The notes: generated by a model from the letters alone, not told the origin. 64,000 bases of DNA from Holophagales bacterium (GCA_009837885.1 VXSP01000045.1:411544-475543), one strand, 5' to 3'; counted from the stretch's first letter, positions 17,530-26,365 are shown. Numbers and translations: made by a program.

Positions 17530-18900
17530 GTGAGTGCGAACGGCCACTTCTGCGTGATGGGGATCGGCGACATGGGTTTCCACATCGCCGAGGCTTTCGG
17601 TCGAGAAGGGCGGAGCCTCACGCTGATCGATCTCGATCCGGGCATGAGCGAGCGGATCGAGGAGGAACTCGACGCGGCGTTCGTGGTCGGCAACGGCGCC
17701 CACCAGGCCGTGCTGGAGCGGGCGAACGTCGATCAGGCGGAGCTCTTCATCGCCGCTTCCTCTTCGGAGGAGGCGAACCTGGTGGCGTCGGTCATCGCGC
17801 GCAGCCTCGGTGCCAAGCGCTGCGTCGTGCGGCTCGACACGTCCGAGGACCTGACCGTCTACCGCCGCTCCTACGAGCGGCTGTTCGGGGCTGACCTCCT
17901 CCTCTCGCCGCAGAGCCTGGCGACGAACACGATCCTCAACATCGTACTGGGCCACCACACCCACGAGGTCGACTACCTGGCCCGGGGCCGGTTCGAACTG
18001 CGCACGATCCAGGTCCAGACCGGCAGCACGGTTGCCCGCCTCCCGCTCAGCGAACTGCCGCTGCCCGAGGACGCGCGCATTGTCGGCTACTTCGACGGGG
18101 AGCACGAGCTGTCGATTCCGGGGCCGGACCTGCGCGCGTCGCCCGGCGACCTGGCCATGGTCCTGTGTCGCACCCAGTCAACGCACGATGTCGAAGAGCT
18201 GTTCGCCTCCCGGATCGAGCATCCTCACACCGTCGCCATCGCCGGCGGCAGCCCGGCTGCCGTAGCGGTGGTCAAGGCGTTGCGGAACGAGGTCAAGCGC
18301 ATTCGCTGGATCGAGCGCGACCGGCGCCGCGCCGAGTTCTTCGCGCAGTCCTTTCCCGATGTCGAAGTGCTGCACGGCGACCCGATCGACGCCGCGACGA
18401 TGGAGAGCGAGGGCCTCGGTCGGGCCGACGTGCTGATCGCCGCCACCAGCCACGACGACAGCAACGTCGTCGCGGGTCTCATCGCGCAGGAACTGGGCGT
18501 GCGCCGGGTGGTGGCGCTGATTCACCACACGACCAGCCGGCTCTGGAAGCGGGTCGGCGAGGTGGAACTCGTTTCGCCGCACTCGCTGGCGATCGACCAC
18601 GTTCGCAACTTCGTCGCCAACGGCTACAAGGCGAACCTGGTCACCCTCGCTGACGGCGCCGTGCAGGTCGTCCAGCGCGTGATCCACGAAGCGAGTCCGG
18701 CGGCCGGCGCCACGCTGGCCGACCTGCAGGCCCCGCGCGGCCTGATCGTCGGCGCGGTCGTGCGCGGCGACCGGGTGTTCATGCCGGAGCGCAGCAACAT
18801 GCTCCGACCCGACGACCAGGTCATCCTCTTCGTCCACCGTTCCCAGACCCGGATGGCCCGTCTCCTCTTTCCGGGCAGCGAGAGCGAGGTCGCGAGCTAG
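17530..18900 (+). CDS. trkA: TrkA-like K+ transport regulatory protein with two RCK modules
   Basis: The 456-residue protein has a first NAD-binding fold (CVMGIGDMGFHIAEAFGREG, then LTLIDLDPGMSERI) and a second after residue 230 (TVAIAGGSPAAVAVVKALRNE). Each is followed by an RCK-C-like domain. Known TrkA proteins gate TrkH/KtrB potassium channels in response to NAD(H) or nucleotides, and the length fits two-module TrkA. The second Rossmann loop reads AGGSPAAV, a less standard glycine pattern. GTG 17530 is the first plausible start; ATG 17557 would cut into the first strand. No trkH is in the window, so the partner must lie elsewhere. Confidence 0.87.
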   Translation: MSANGHFCVMGIGDMGFHIAEAFGREGRSLTLIDLDPGMSERIEEELDAAFVVGNGAHQAVLERANVDQAELFIAASSSEEANLVASVIARSLGAKRCVVRLDTSEDLTVYRRSYERLFGADLLLSPQSLATNTILNIVLGHHTHEVDYLARGRFELRTIQVQTGSTVARLPLSELPLPEDARIVGYFDGEHELSIPGPDLRASPGDLAMVLCRTQSTHDVEELFASRIEHPHTVAIAGGSPAAVAVVKALRNEVKRIRWIERDRRRAEFFAQSFPDVEVLHGDPIDAATMESEGLGRADVLIAATSHDDSNVVAGLIAQELGVRRVVALIHHTTSRLWKRVGEVELVSPHSLAIDHVRNFVANGYKANLVTLADGAVQVVQRVIHEASPAAGATLADLQAPRGLIVGAVVRGDRVFMPERSNMLRPDDQVILFVHRSQTRMARLLFPGSESEVAS

Positions 18901-18918
18901 TTCTCGTCGTGACGCTGC

Positions 18919-18953
18919 CGTCCGGGTCGGGGCCGGGGGGAGGGTCCCAGCGG
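18919..18953. repeat. Possible solo arm of repeat family B
   Basis: This segment downstream of trkA resembles the left arm of the family B element at 63717 (CCGTCC near the start and GGGTCCCAGCGG at the end). No matching right arm follows, so it may be a decayed or partial copy. Confidence 0.3.
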
Positions 18954-19023
18954 CCGCCGAGCCAGACGGGACGTTCCCGGGCGCCGCTAAGCTAAGGGAA
19001 AGAGCCACATAGGAGGTAGGGCC

Positions 19024-19779
19024 ATGGGAGATGTGCGAACGGTTCCTTCAATGCTGATGGCTTCGGTGCAGTTGGGGGCGGTCGCGTTGGTGGCCGTTCT
19101 CGTGTCTTTGGCGGCGGGGGAGCCCGCGGAGGCTCAGCGAGCAGGTACGCCGGGGGTGGACCTCAGCGGGGAGTGGATCCTCAACGAAGAGTTGAGCGAC
19201 GACCCGCGGCAGGCGATGCGCCGGCTGAGGATTGCACGCGGAGGCGCTGCTGATGGCGGCTTCGGTGGTCGTGGCGGCAACGTCGGCCGTGGAGGAGGTC
19301 GTGGCGGCGGCGGTGCCGCGGTCGGAGGTGGCGCCGGTGGCGCCGGTCGTGGTGGTGCGGGTGGCCGCGCCGGTGCCGGTGCGGGTCCCGGTCAAGGCGC
19401 CGCTGGCCCTGGTCTCGGGGGTCCCGGTGGCGGTCAGGGAGGTCCGCCGGGGATCGGCCGTGGCGCCGACGTTGGTGCTGACGCACTCAGCATTCGCATG
19501 CTGGACGGTGGCGTTCAGATCGCGGATTCTCGCGGGGTGTCCCTCGTTCTCAAGACGGATCGCGAGTGGTACGAGGTGGGCGAACGGCGGGAAATCCAGG
19601 CCTTCTGGAAGAAGGCGAAGCTGGTGACCAGGAACCGCGGCCGCGGCGAGGCGCTCTTCATTCAGGAGTACAGCATCAACAGGAAGGGCCAGTTGATCGT
19701 CCTGAACCAGATCCAGTTCGGCGGCGATGGGGGCACGGCCTCCTACAAGCGGTTCTACGATCGCGAGGAGAGCGGCTAG
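19024..19779 (+). CDS. Secreted glycine-rich protein of unknown function
   Basis: The 251-residue precursor has a strong ribosome site (AGGAGG, 19011-19016) and a signal sequence ending near AGEPAEAQ. Residues 38-72 (VDLSGEWILNEELSDDPRQAM) precede a Gly/Arg/Ala-rich tract (about 73-150). A compact C-terminal domain follows (SIRMLDGGVQIADSRGVSLV, then WYEVGERREIQAFWKKAKLV, and QEYSINRKGQLIVLNQIQFG). The opening LSGEWILNxELSDDP I recall from acidobacterial hypothetical proteins. The C-terminal part looks beta-rich. No known enzyme motif is visible. The glycine tract could be a flexible linker. Confidence 0.75.
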   Translation: MGDVRTVPSMLMASVQLGAVALVAVLVSLAAGEPAEAQRAGTPGVDLSGEWILNEELSDDPRQAMRRLRIARGGAADGGFGGRGGNVGRGGGRGGGGAAVGGGAGGAGRGGAGGRAGAGAGPGQGAAGPGLGGPGGGQGGPPGIGRGADVGADALSIRMLDGGVQIADSRGVSLVLKTDREWYEVGERREIQAFWKKAKLVTRNRGRGEALFIQEYSINRKGQLIVLNQIQFGGDGGTASYKRFYDREESG

Positions 19780-19802
19780 GAGGCCGGGCCGCGACCGTCC
19801 CT

Positions 19803-19826
19803 GACCGGCTTCAGTTGGAGCCGGTC
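19803..19826. terminator. Hairpin between convergent genes
   Basis: GACCGGCT and AGCCGGTC form a perfect 8-bp stem around an 8-nt loop. It lies at the end of the glycine-rich gene and overlaps the stop of the convergent acyl-CoA dehydrogenase. There is no T-tract, so Rho-independent termination is not certain. Confidence 0.45.
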
Positions 19827-21040
19827 GGGATGTCGCTGAACGCCCGGTCGCGATCGACCCGGATCTCGCCGGGCAGGGTGAGGACGCGCTCGGCGATGAT
19901 GTTGCGCAGGATCTCGTCGGTACCGGCGGCGATCCGCATGCCCGGCGCGGCCAGGTAGGCGTAGTGGAACATGCCGGCCGAGGGCGCGTCCTCGCGTCCG
20001 CTGACGGCGCCCGCGGAGTCGAGCAGGTCGGCGGCGAACGAGGCGATGTCCTGGCGGGCGCTGGCGGTGATCACCTTGCAGATCGAGTTCTCGGGTCCCG
20101 GCTGCTTGCCCTGCGAGATGGCCGTCAGGGTGCGCATGAAGGTCAGCTCGACGCCGCGGCACTGGACGTACCAGTCGGCTATCCGCTCACGTACTGAACT
20201 CTGGTTTGCGGCGGGCTCGCCGTCGATCTCGAGTTCCGAGGCGAGGCGAAGAGCATCGCTCCAGTCGGGCGTCATGTTGTAGCGGCCGTGGCGCTCGTTC
20301 ATCAATGTCGTGATCGCCACCTGCCAGCCGGCGCCGACCTCGCCGAGCCGGTTGTGATCGGGGATCCGGACGTTCTGCAGGAAGACCTCGTTGAACTCGG
20401 ACGTGCCGGGGATCTGCCGGATCGGCCGCGGGTCGATGCCCGGCGACTTCATGTCGACGACGAAGAAGGTCAGCCCCTTGTGCTTGGGCACGCTGGGATC
20501 GTGCCGCGTGACGAGAATCCCCCAGTCTGCGTAGTGAGCGCCCGAGTTCCAGACCTTCTGGCCGTTGACCACCCACTCGTCGCCGTCGCGTTCGGCCCGG
20601 GTCCGGAGCCCCGCCAGATCGGAGCCCGCTCCCGGTTCGGAAAAGAGCTGGCACCAGACCTCCTCGCCGCTCGCCAGCTTCGGCAGGTAGCGGCGCTTCT
20701 GCTCTTCGGTTCCATGGGCCATGATCGCCGGAGCGCAGGTGCCGTGGCCGATGCCGAGGTAACCCTCCGGCACGTCGAACTTCGCCTCTTCCTGGGCCCA
20801 GATCACGCCCTCCATGAAGGTGGCGCCGCGGCCGCCGTGTTCCTTCGGCCAGGTGATGCAGGCCCAGCCGTCGTCGTACTTTTTCTGCTGCCAACCCTTC
20901 ATCGCGGCCAGGCCTTCCTGCTCGGGCAGGCCGTCGAACCGCGATGTGCCGCCGGGCGGCAGAGGTTCGGCGTTCGCTTCGAGCCAGGCGCGCGCCTCGG
21001 CGCGGAAGGCGGCTTCCTGCGGTGAGTCCTGAAAGTCCAT
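19811..21040 (-). CDS. Acyl-CoA dehydrogenase
   Basis: The 409-residue flavoprotein contains CQLFSEPGAGSDLAGLRTRAER and WVVNGQKVWNSGAHYADWGI (FAD/substrate loop). The C-terminal helix bundle ends with GMRIAAGTDEILRNIIAERVL. It should introduce a trans double bond into an acyl-CoA thioester, passing electrons to ETF. The start ATG 21040 follows AGGAGA. It is followed on the same strand, upstream, by a CaiB/BaiF CoA-transferase, which points to activation and oxidation of an organic acid. The chain-length preference is unknown. Confidence 0.92.
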   Translation of the reverse strand: MDFQDSPQEAAFRAEARAWLEANAEPLPPGGTSRFDGLPEQEGLAAMKGWQQKKYDDGWACITWPKEHGGRGATFMEGVIWAQEEAKFDVPEGYLGIGHGTCAPAIMAHGTEEQKRRYLPKLASGEEVWCQLFSEPGAGSDLAGLRTRAERDGDEWVVNGQKVWNSGAHYADWGILVTRHDPSVPKHKGLTFFVVDMKSPGIDPRPIRQIPGTSEFNEVFLQNVRIPDHNRLGEVGAGWQVAITTLMNERHGRYNMTPDWSDALRLASELEIDGEPAANQSSVRERIADWYVQCRGVELTFMRTLTAISQGKQPGPENSICKVITASARQDIASFAADLLDSAGAVSGREDAPSAGMFHYAYLAAPGMRIAAGTDEILRNIIAERVLTLPGEIRVDRDRAFSDIPTGSN

Positions 21041-21114
21041 GGCTCGTCTCCTGGGCGACTGGGCAGTAGGGGTCGGGCTGAGCGGAAGATTGTATGCGGG
21101 ATCGCCGGACGGTT

Positions 21115-22398
21115 TCAGAGCCGGCCCGAGACGACGCCTTGTTCGGCCAGACTGGCGATCTCGGAGGCGTCGAGACCGAGTTCGCGCAGGAGGTCGCCGG
21201 TGTGCTCGCCGAGTTCCGGCGCCGGTTGCGGTTGCGCCTTGTCCTCTCCCTCGATGAACACGGGGCTGTCGACGGTGCGCAGGCGCCCATACTCGGGGTG
21301 GTCCAGGTCACGGAACATGCCGATGGCCTCCAACTGCTCGTCCTTGGCTATGTCGTCGAGGTTCGAGACCAGGCTGTAGGGAATCTCGTGGCGAGTGAAG
21401 CGTTCGCCCCAGTCCTCGAAGTCTCGCCGCGCGAACTCCGCGTCGAGCAGGGCGACGAACTCCGGCATGTTCGCGATCCGCTCCGGCGTGGTACAGAAGC
21501 GCTCGTCGTCGATCAGATCGTCGCGGCCGAGAGCGAGGCAGAAGCGCTCCCAGTCCCGGTCCTGTTCGACGATGCTCAGCTTGACGAGGCGGTCGTCGCG
21601 GGTGCGGTAGTAGAGCTGCCCGAAGTTCATCGTTTGCTCGCGCGGCCGCTTCGCGTGGAACTCCGCGCCGACCAGTTTGGCCTGGATCGCGCAGGCGTTG
21701 GCCCAGGCGCCGGCAGCGAGCAGCGAAGTCGTGACGTAGGAGCCGACGCCCGTGCGATCTCGCTTCATCAGGCCGAGGAGGACGGCGGAGAACAGGGTCA
21801 CGCCGGTGGGATGATCGCCGGTGCCGCAGCCGAGCGGTCCGAGATGGCCCTCCACCGGGAAGAAGGTGGAAACCAGCCCCGACCGCGTCCAGTAGCAGAC
21901 CTGGTCGTAGCCGGGCTTCTCGGCTTCCGGCCCGGTGTGGCCGTAGCCGGTGCCATGGGCGAACACGAGGCGCGGATTGACCTTCCGCAGCCGCTCCCAG
22001 TTCATGCCGAGCGCATCGAGCACGGAGTTGTGGCAATTCGTCAGGAAGACGTCGGCGGTCTCGATCAACCGGTGCGCGACGGCCTGGCCGCTCTCCTGCT
22101 TGAGGTCGATCACGACGCTCTTCTTGTTCCGGTCGTCGAGCAGGAAGCAGTAGGGGATCTCCGAATCCGGCATCCCGGGCAGGTCCTGGAAGTACCTGTA
22201 GATGTCACCTCGGCCGGGCGCCTCGACCTTGATCACCTCGGCTCCGAAGTCCGTGAGGATCGCGCAGGCCGACGGCGCCATCACGATCGTCGCGAGTTCG
22301 ACGACCCGGATTCCGTCCAGCAGCGCCGCGTCGGTCGCGGCACTGGAAGTCGTGGCGTCGGCGGCGTCGACGTCGGGAGGAAGAAGCTGGTCAGACAG
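21115..22398 (-). CDS. CaiB/BaiF family CoA-transferase, start uncertain
   Basis: The protein reads LLDGIRVVELATIVMAPSAC and ILTDFGAEVIKVEAPGRGD at the N-terminus. The catalytic Asp lies in GPEAEKPGYDQVCYW, and DHPTGVTLFSAVLLGLMKRD follows. Type III CoA-transferases move CoA between carboxylic acids. No ATG, GTG or TTG is in frame before the conserved N-terminus. I give CTG 22398 as a provisional start (427 aa). An ATG with good spacing to AGGGG exists in another frame close by, so a sequence error or unusual start is possible. The gene precedes the acyl-CoA dehydrogenase and is divergent from the small gene at 22479. Confidence 0.8.
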   Translation of the reverse strand: MSDQLLPPDVDAADATTSSAATDAALLDGIRVVELATIVMAPSACAILTDFGAEVIKVEAPGRGDIYRYFQDLPGMPDSEIPYCFLLDDRNKKSVVIDLKQESGQAVAHRLIETADVFLTNCHNSVLDALGMNWERLRKVNPRLVFAHGTGYGHTGPEAEKPGYDQVCYWTRSGLVSTFFPVEGHLGPLGCGTGDHPTGVTLFSAVLLGLMKRDRTGVGSYVTTSLLAAGAWANACAIQAKLVGAEFHAKRPREQTMNFGQLYYRTRDDRLVKLSIVEQDRDWERFCLALGRDDLIDDERFCTTPERIANMPEFVALLDAEFARRDFEDWGERFTRHEIPYSLVSNLDDIAKDEQLEAIGMFRDLDHPEYGRLRTVDSPVFIEGEDKAQPQPAPELGEHTGDLLRELGLDASEIASLAEQGVVSGRL

Positions 22399-22439
22399 AG
22401 CGGCGGCGATTGTGACATAGCCCCTGGGAACCCTGAAGT

Positions 22440-22456
22440 GCGGGATACGATCCCGC
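22440..22456. promoter_or_regulatory. Perfect 7-bp inverted repeat in divergent gap
   Basis: GCGGGAT-ACG-ATCCCGC is symmetric except for its 3-nt centre. It lies between the divergent CoA-transferase and the small gene at 22479, and a TACGAT hexamer is embedded. It is an operator candidate for the flanking catabolic genes. Confidence 0.4.
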
Positions 22457-22478
22457 GGATGTTCGCGTGGGCTCCAGC

Positions 22479-22838
22479 ATGACCGGCGTCCGGCTGGCCA
22501 AGGCCTGGCTGGACCTGGACGAAGCCGCGATCGCCGCTCTGCCCGGCCAGTTGGGCGTCTACGAGATCGGGGACGCGAGAGGCGGCACCCTGGAGCTCGG
22601 CTTTGCCGGAGGTCGCTCCCGCTTCGGGCTTCGCAGTGCGATCGCCGAGGCGGCGGCGAAGCATGAAGCGGCTCGCAGGTTCCGCTACGAGGTGACGATG
22701 CAGTACTGGAGTCGCTTCGAGGAACTGCTCGCGGTGTACCTCGCCGACCACGGCGAGTTGCCGCCGGGGAACGCGGACCGGGGAGAGCAGCGGGTCGGGA
22801 GGTTGGGCGTGGGTCCCAGTTGCGCCACGGGAGATTGA
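22479..22838 (+). CDS. Small protein resembling a GIY-YIG-like fold (DUF7508-type)
   Basis: The 119-residue product contains PGQLGVYEIGDARGGTLELG then FAGGRSRFGLRSAIAEAA and FRYEVTMQYWSRFEELLAVY. The GVYEI...LGFAGG spacing recalls GIY-YIG endonucleases, but I see no obvious catalytic Arg/Glu layout, so enzyme activity is doubtful. I recall similar small proteins beside acyl-CoA genes. GTG 22467 is an alternative start four codons earlier. Its stop is 4 bp before the next acyl-CoA dehydrogenase, so they are likely cotranscribed. The C-terminal end overlaps a sequence resembling a family B arm (GTGGGTCCCAG). Confidence 0.6.
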   Translation: MTGVRLAKAWLDLDEAAIAALPGQLGVYEIGDARGGTLELGFAGGRSRFGLRSAIAEAAAKHEAARRFRYEVTMQYWSRFEELLAVYLADHGELPPGNADRGEQRVGRLGVGPSCATGD

Positions 22839-22842
22839 CTCG

Positions 22843-24009
22843 ATGGACTTCGAACTCAGTCCCGAACAGAAGCTGATCCTGGAGACCGTGCGCCGCTTCG
22901 TGCGCGAGGAGATCGTGCCGCTCGAGACGGATCTCGACCCGGACGCGAGTGAGTTGCCGCCGCGCCATCGCGAACGTCTCGTCGCGATGACGAAGGAACT
23001 CGGCTTCTACGGCCTGGACATCCCGGAGGAGTACGGCGGACCGGGGATCGACCTCACAACAAGGACCCTGATGGCGTTCGAGATGGCCCAGCATCGGGCC
23101 GGCCTCTACGCGCCCTGCTACGGCGTCTTCGGCGGCGCCGGCCTGGCCCAGTTGTACGAGGCGGACGACGGCCAGAAGGAGCGCTACCTCTATCCGGTGC
23201 TGCGGGGCGAGAAGCGCGGGTTCTTTGCCCTCACCGAGCCCTCGGGCGGCAGCGATCCGGCCCGGGCCATCCGCACGACTGCGGTTCGCGACGGCGACGA
23301 CTGGATCCTCGATGGTGAGAAGACGTTCATCAGCGGTGCCGACAAGGCGGACTTCGGCATCGTCTTCGCGCGCACGGACCCGGAACTCGGACGCAAGGGC
23401 ATCACCTGCTTTCTCGTCGATACGGACATGCCCGGCTTCCGGGTACGGCGCATCGTTCACACCCTGCGTTCGACCCACTACGCCGCGGAACTCGAGTTCA
23501 ACCGGGTGCGGGTGCCGGGCCGCAACGTGCTCGGGGAGGTGAACCAGGGCTTTGCCATCGCCAACGACCGCCTGAGCCGCAACCGCATCCCGTACGCGGC
23601 CGGCTGCGTGGGCGTCGCGCTCAAGGCGCAGGAGATGGCGATCGCCTACGCGAAGACGAGAAAGACCTTCGGCGACTACCTGTCGACCCGGCAGGCGGTG
23701 CAGTGGATGATCGTCGACAACGAGATCGACCTGCGCACGGCCAGGGCGTTGACCCTGGAGGCAGCTGCCCGCGCCGATGCCGGCAAGCCGTTCCGCACGG
23801 AGGCGGCGATCTGCAAGCTGGTGGCGAGCGAGGGCGCCGGCCGCGTCGTCGACCGGGCGATGCAGATCCACGGCGGCTACGGGATGACGAAGGATCTGCC
23901 ACTCGAGCGCTGGTATCGCGAGCTGCGCATCCGGCGGGTGGGCGAGGGGCCCAACGAGATCCAACGTCTGATCGTGGCCCGTGACGTGATCGGCGGTTCG
24001 TTTCATTGA
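22843..24009 (+). CDS. Acyl-CoA dehydrogenase
   Basis: The 388-residue protein starts MDFELSPEQKLILETVRRFV. It has FFALTEPSGGSDPARAIRTT, WILDGEKTFISGADKADFGI, and a C-terminal QIHGGYGMTKDLPLERWYRE with GEGPNEIQRLIVARDVI. These are standard acyl-CoA dehydrogenase blocks. It probably oxidises the acyl-CoA made by the CoA-transferase whose TTG start overlaps its stop (TTGA). Electron transfer would go through ETF. Length and layout are normal. Confidence 0.94.
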   Translation: MDFELSPEQKLILETVRRFVREEIVPLETDLDPDASELPPRHRERLVAMTKELGFYGLDIPEEYGGPGIDLTTRTLMAFEMAQHRAGLYAPCYGVFGGAGLAQLYEADDGQKERYLYPVLRGEKRGFFALTEPSGGSDPARAIRTTAVRDGDDWILDGEKTFISGADKADFGIVFARTDPELGRKGITCFLVDTDMPGFRVRRIVHTLRSTHYAAELEFNRVRVPGRNVLGEVNQGFAIANDRLSRNRIPYAAGCVGVALKAQEMAIAYAKTRKTFGDYLSTRQAVQWMIVDNEIDLRTARALTLEAAARADAGKPFRTEAAICKLVASEGAGRVVDRAMQIHGGYGMTKDLPLERWYRELRIRRVGEGPNEIQRLIVARDVIGGSFH

Positions 24010-25181
24010 ACGCGCCCAGACCTCTCGCCGGGATCCGCGTTCTGGACCTGGGTCAGGTGTACCAGGGTCCGTACGCCGGCTTTCTGCTCGCCCAGGCCGG
24101 TGCGGACGTGGTCAAGGTCGAGCCGCCGCGCGGCGAGCCGCTGCGTCGCCGCGAGGCCAACGGCGGGCCTCCCTCCTTTCCGCTCGCCTTCCTGAACACG
24201 AACAAGCGGTCGGCGACCTGCGATCTGAAGGAGGAGGAGGGACGGGATCTGTTGCGCCGGCTTGCAGGGGTCGCGGACGTGCTGATCGAGAACTTCGCGC
24301 CGGGGGTGATGGACCGCCTGGGCGTCGGCTGGAAGGCGTTGCGGGAGCTGAACCCCCGGTTGATCTATGCCTCGGGCACGGCCTACGGTCTGAGTGGCCC
24401 GGACTCCGAACGGCTCGGCATGGACATCACGGTGCAGGCCTGGTCCGGTGTGATGAGCATCACCGGCGAAGTCGGAGGCGAGCCGCTCAAGGCGGGGCCG
24501 GCGTTCATCGACTTTCTGGGCGGAACGCACCTGTACGGCGGCATCGTCAGCGGGCTCTACGAACGGGAGCGGACGGGTAAGGGTCGTCTGGTCGAGGTGG
24601 CGATGCAGGAGGCGGCCTATCCGACCCTGCTCTCACAGCTCGGACTGATGCACCACGATGGGAAGCTGCCCGGACGGGCCGGCAACCGGCACGGCCGCGT
24701 CTCGCCCTACAGCGTGTACCCCTGCCGCGACGGCCACGTTGCGGTCATCTGCATCACCGAGCGGCACTGGCGGAACCTGCTCCGGGCGATGGGACGGGAG
24801 GACCTGATCTCCGATCCCCGGTTCCGGAACAACGAGGCCCGCGTCGCCCATCGGGAAGAGACGGAGGCGCTGGTCGCGGCGTGGACCACCGGCCTTACTC
24901 GGGCAGAGGTCGACGAGGCGGCGCGCTCGCACCGCGTGCCCTGCGCGCCGGTCCGGGACCTGGCAGAGGTCAACGCGGATCCGCATCTCCGGGACCGGGG
25001 CTTTTTCGAGACCGTCGATCATCCGGGACTGAGCGAGATCAGCCTGCCGGTGAGCGCCGTCCGTTTCGACGGACGGCCATCCGGTCCGCTCGAGCCGATT
25101 CCGGCCCTGGGAGAGAACACGGAAGAGGTGATCGGCGAGTGGCTTGGGGCCGTTCCGGCCGAGGAGGGGACAAACGGATGA
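24006..25181 (+). CDS. CaiB/BaiF family CoA-transferase
   Basis: The 391-residue protein reads LAGIRVLDLGQVYQGPYAGF, LLAQAGADVVKVEPPRGEPLR and DLLRRLAGVADVLIENFAPG. The catalytic Asp is in SERLGMDITVQAWSG. The TTG start overlaps the upstream stop, and the stop overlaps the next start (ATGA), so three genes are translationally coupled. It likely supplies the acyl-CoA substrate for the neighbouring dehydrogenase. It is a different sequence from the CoA-transferase at 21115, and the two are divergent. Confidence 0.93.
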   Translation: MNAPRPLAGIRVLDLGQVYQGPYAGFLLAQAGADVVKVEPPRGEPLRRREANGGPPSFPLAFLNTNKRSATCDLKEEEGRDLLRRLAGVADVLIENFAPGVMDRLGVGWKALRELNPRLIYASGTAYGLSGPDSERLGMDITVQAWSGVMSITGEVGGEPLKAGPAFIDFLGGTHLYGGIVSGLYERERTGKGRLVEVAMQEAAYPTLLSQLGLMHHDGKLPGRAGNRHGRVSPYSVYPCRDGHVAVICITERHWRNLLRAMGREDLISDPRFRNNEARVAHREETEALVAAWTTGLTRAEVDEAARSHRVPCAPVRDLAEVNADPHLRDRGFFETVDHPGLSEISLPVSAVRFDGRPSGPLEPIPALGENTEEVIGEWLGAVPAEEGTNG

Positions 25182-26344
25182 AGGTCAGGAGCATCGAGAC
25201 CCGGCACTGCGACGCAGGCTGGCGGAACTACCACTTCGTGAAGCTCACGACGGAGGACGGCGTCGTCGGCTGGAGCGAGTACGACGAGCACCAGGGCGCG
25301 GTCGGAGTGACTACCGTGATCGAGCAGCTCGCAGAGCGGGTCGTCGGCTCCCGGGTCCGGGACGTGGAACGAATCTACCAGCGGCTCCTCGTCAGTGCCC
25401 GACAGTCGATGTCCGGCGTCATGGCGATGGGCATCGGGGCGATCGAGAACGCGGTGCTCGACGCCTGGGCCAGGTCGCTCGGCGTGCCCTGCTGCGACCT
25501 GCTGGGCGGTCGGGTGCGGGATCGGGTGCCGGTGTACTGGTCGCACTGCGGGACCTGGCGGATCGGGCTGCCTCAGTACTACGGCAACGCGATCACCGAC
25601 ATCGAGGGCGTGATCGCCCTTGGCGCCGAGGTCCGGGATCGCGGATTCAGGGCGCTCAAGACGAACATCTTCGACTACTCGAGCGGCTCACCGCGCGGCT
25701 GGGCGCCCGGCTTCGGCCGACCCTACGAGCCGGGTCAGAACGTGGATCGCCGGACGATCCGGGACCTCCGGCGTCACCTCGAAGCGCTGCGCGAAGGCGC
25801 CGGCGAGGACGTCGACATCCTGCTCGACCTGAACTTCAACGCGAAGATCGAGGGTTACTGCAGGATCGTCCGAGCGCTCGCCGACCTGGATCTCTTCTGG
25901 ATCGAGATCGACACCCCCTCGGCAGAAGGTCTGGCCACGGTGCGGCGGTGCAGTCTTCACCCGATCAGCTCCTGCGAGACCCTGATCACGCCCGCGGCCT
26001 TCCTGCCGTTCCTGCGCAACCAGGCGGTGGACGTGGCGATCATCGACGCGGTGTGGAACGGCGTCTGGCAGTCGATGAAGATCGCCGCCGTGGCCAACGC
26101 CCACGAGGTGAACGTGGCGCCGCACAACTACTACGGCCACCTCGCGACGATGATGAACGCCCACATGAGCGCCGCGGTGCCCAACCTGCGGATCATGGAG
26201 ACGGACATCGACCGGCTGCCCTGGGACGGCGAGATCTTTACTGTCGAGCCGGAGTTCGAGGACGGCTGCCTGATCGTGCCGGACACTCCCGGTTGGGGCA
26301 CGGAGCCGGACGAGGACGGACTGAGAGCGCATCCGCCCCGCTGA
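25178..26344 (+). CDS. Enolase-superfamily (mandelate racemase/muconate lactonizing-like) enzyme
   Basis: The 388-residue protein has an N-terminal capping domain (RNYHFVKLTTEDGVVGWSEY) and a barrel. Expected active-site elements are ALKTNIFD on strand 2, the metal ligands LLDLNFN (Asp) and FWIEIDTP (Glu), SCETLITP, and a general-base His in VNVAPHNYYGHL. The second Lys of the usual KxK motif is Asn, so a sugar-acid dehydratase or similar chemistry is more likely than MLE. ATG 25178 follows GAGGAGGGG and overlaps the CoA-transferase stop. The substrate is unknown. Confidence 0.85.
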   Translation: MKVRSIETRHCDAGWRNYHFVKLTTEDGVVGWSEYDEHQGAVGVTTVIEQLAERVVGSRVRDVERIYQRLLVSARQSMSGVMAMGIGAIENAVLDAWARSLGVPCCDLLGGRVRDRVPVYWSHCGTWRIGLPQYYGNAITDIEGVIALGAEVRDRGFRALKTNIFDYSSGSPRGWAPGFGRPYEPGQNVDRRTIRDLRRHLEALREGAGEDVDILLDLNFNAKIEGYCRIVRALADLDLFWIEIDTPSAEGLATVRRCSLHPISSCETLITPAAFLPFLRNQAVDVAIIDAVWNGVWQSMKIAAVANAHEVNVAPHNYYGHLATMMNAHMSAAVPNLRIMETDIDRLPWDGEIFTVEPEFEDGCLIVPDTPGWGTEPDEDGLRAHPPR

Positions 26345-26365
26345 CGCCCGCCCGTCCACCGGCGC

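Noticed and set aside
19232..19627. Second frame through the glycine-rich region
   Set aside because: Open frames on both strands here follow from the GGN/GCN repeats. Only the frame with the AGGAGG site, signal peptide and compact C-terminal domain is convincing.
22399..24006. Upstream extension of the minus-strand CoA-transferase frame by more than 500 codons
   Set aside because: The extension runs antisense to a clear acyl-CoA dehydrogenase and shows no family motif before LLDGIRVVEL.
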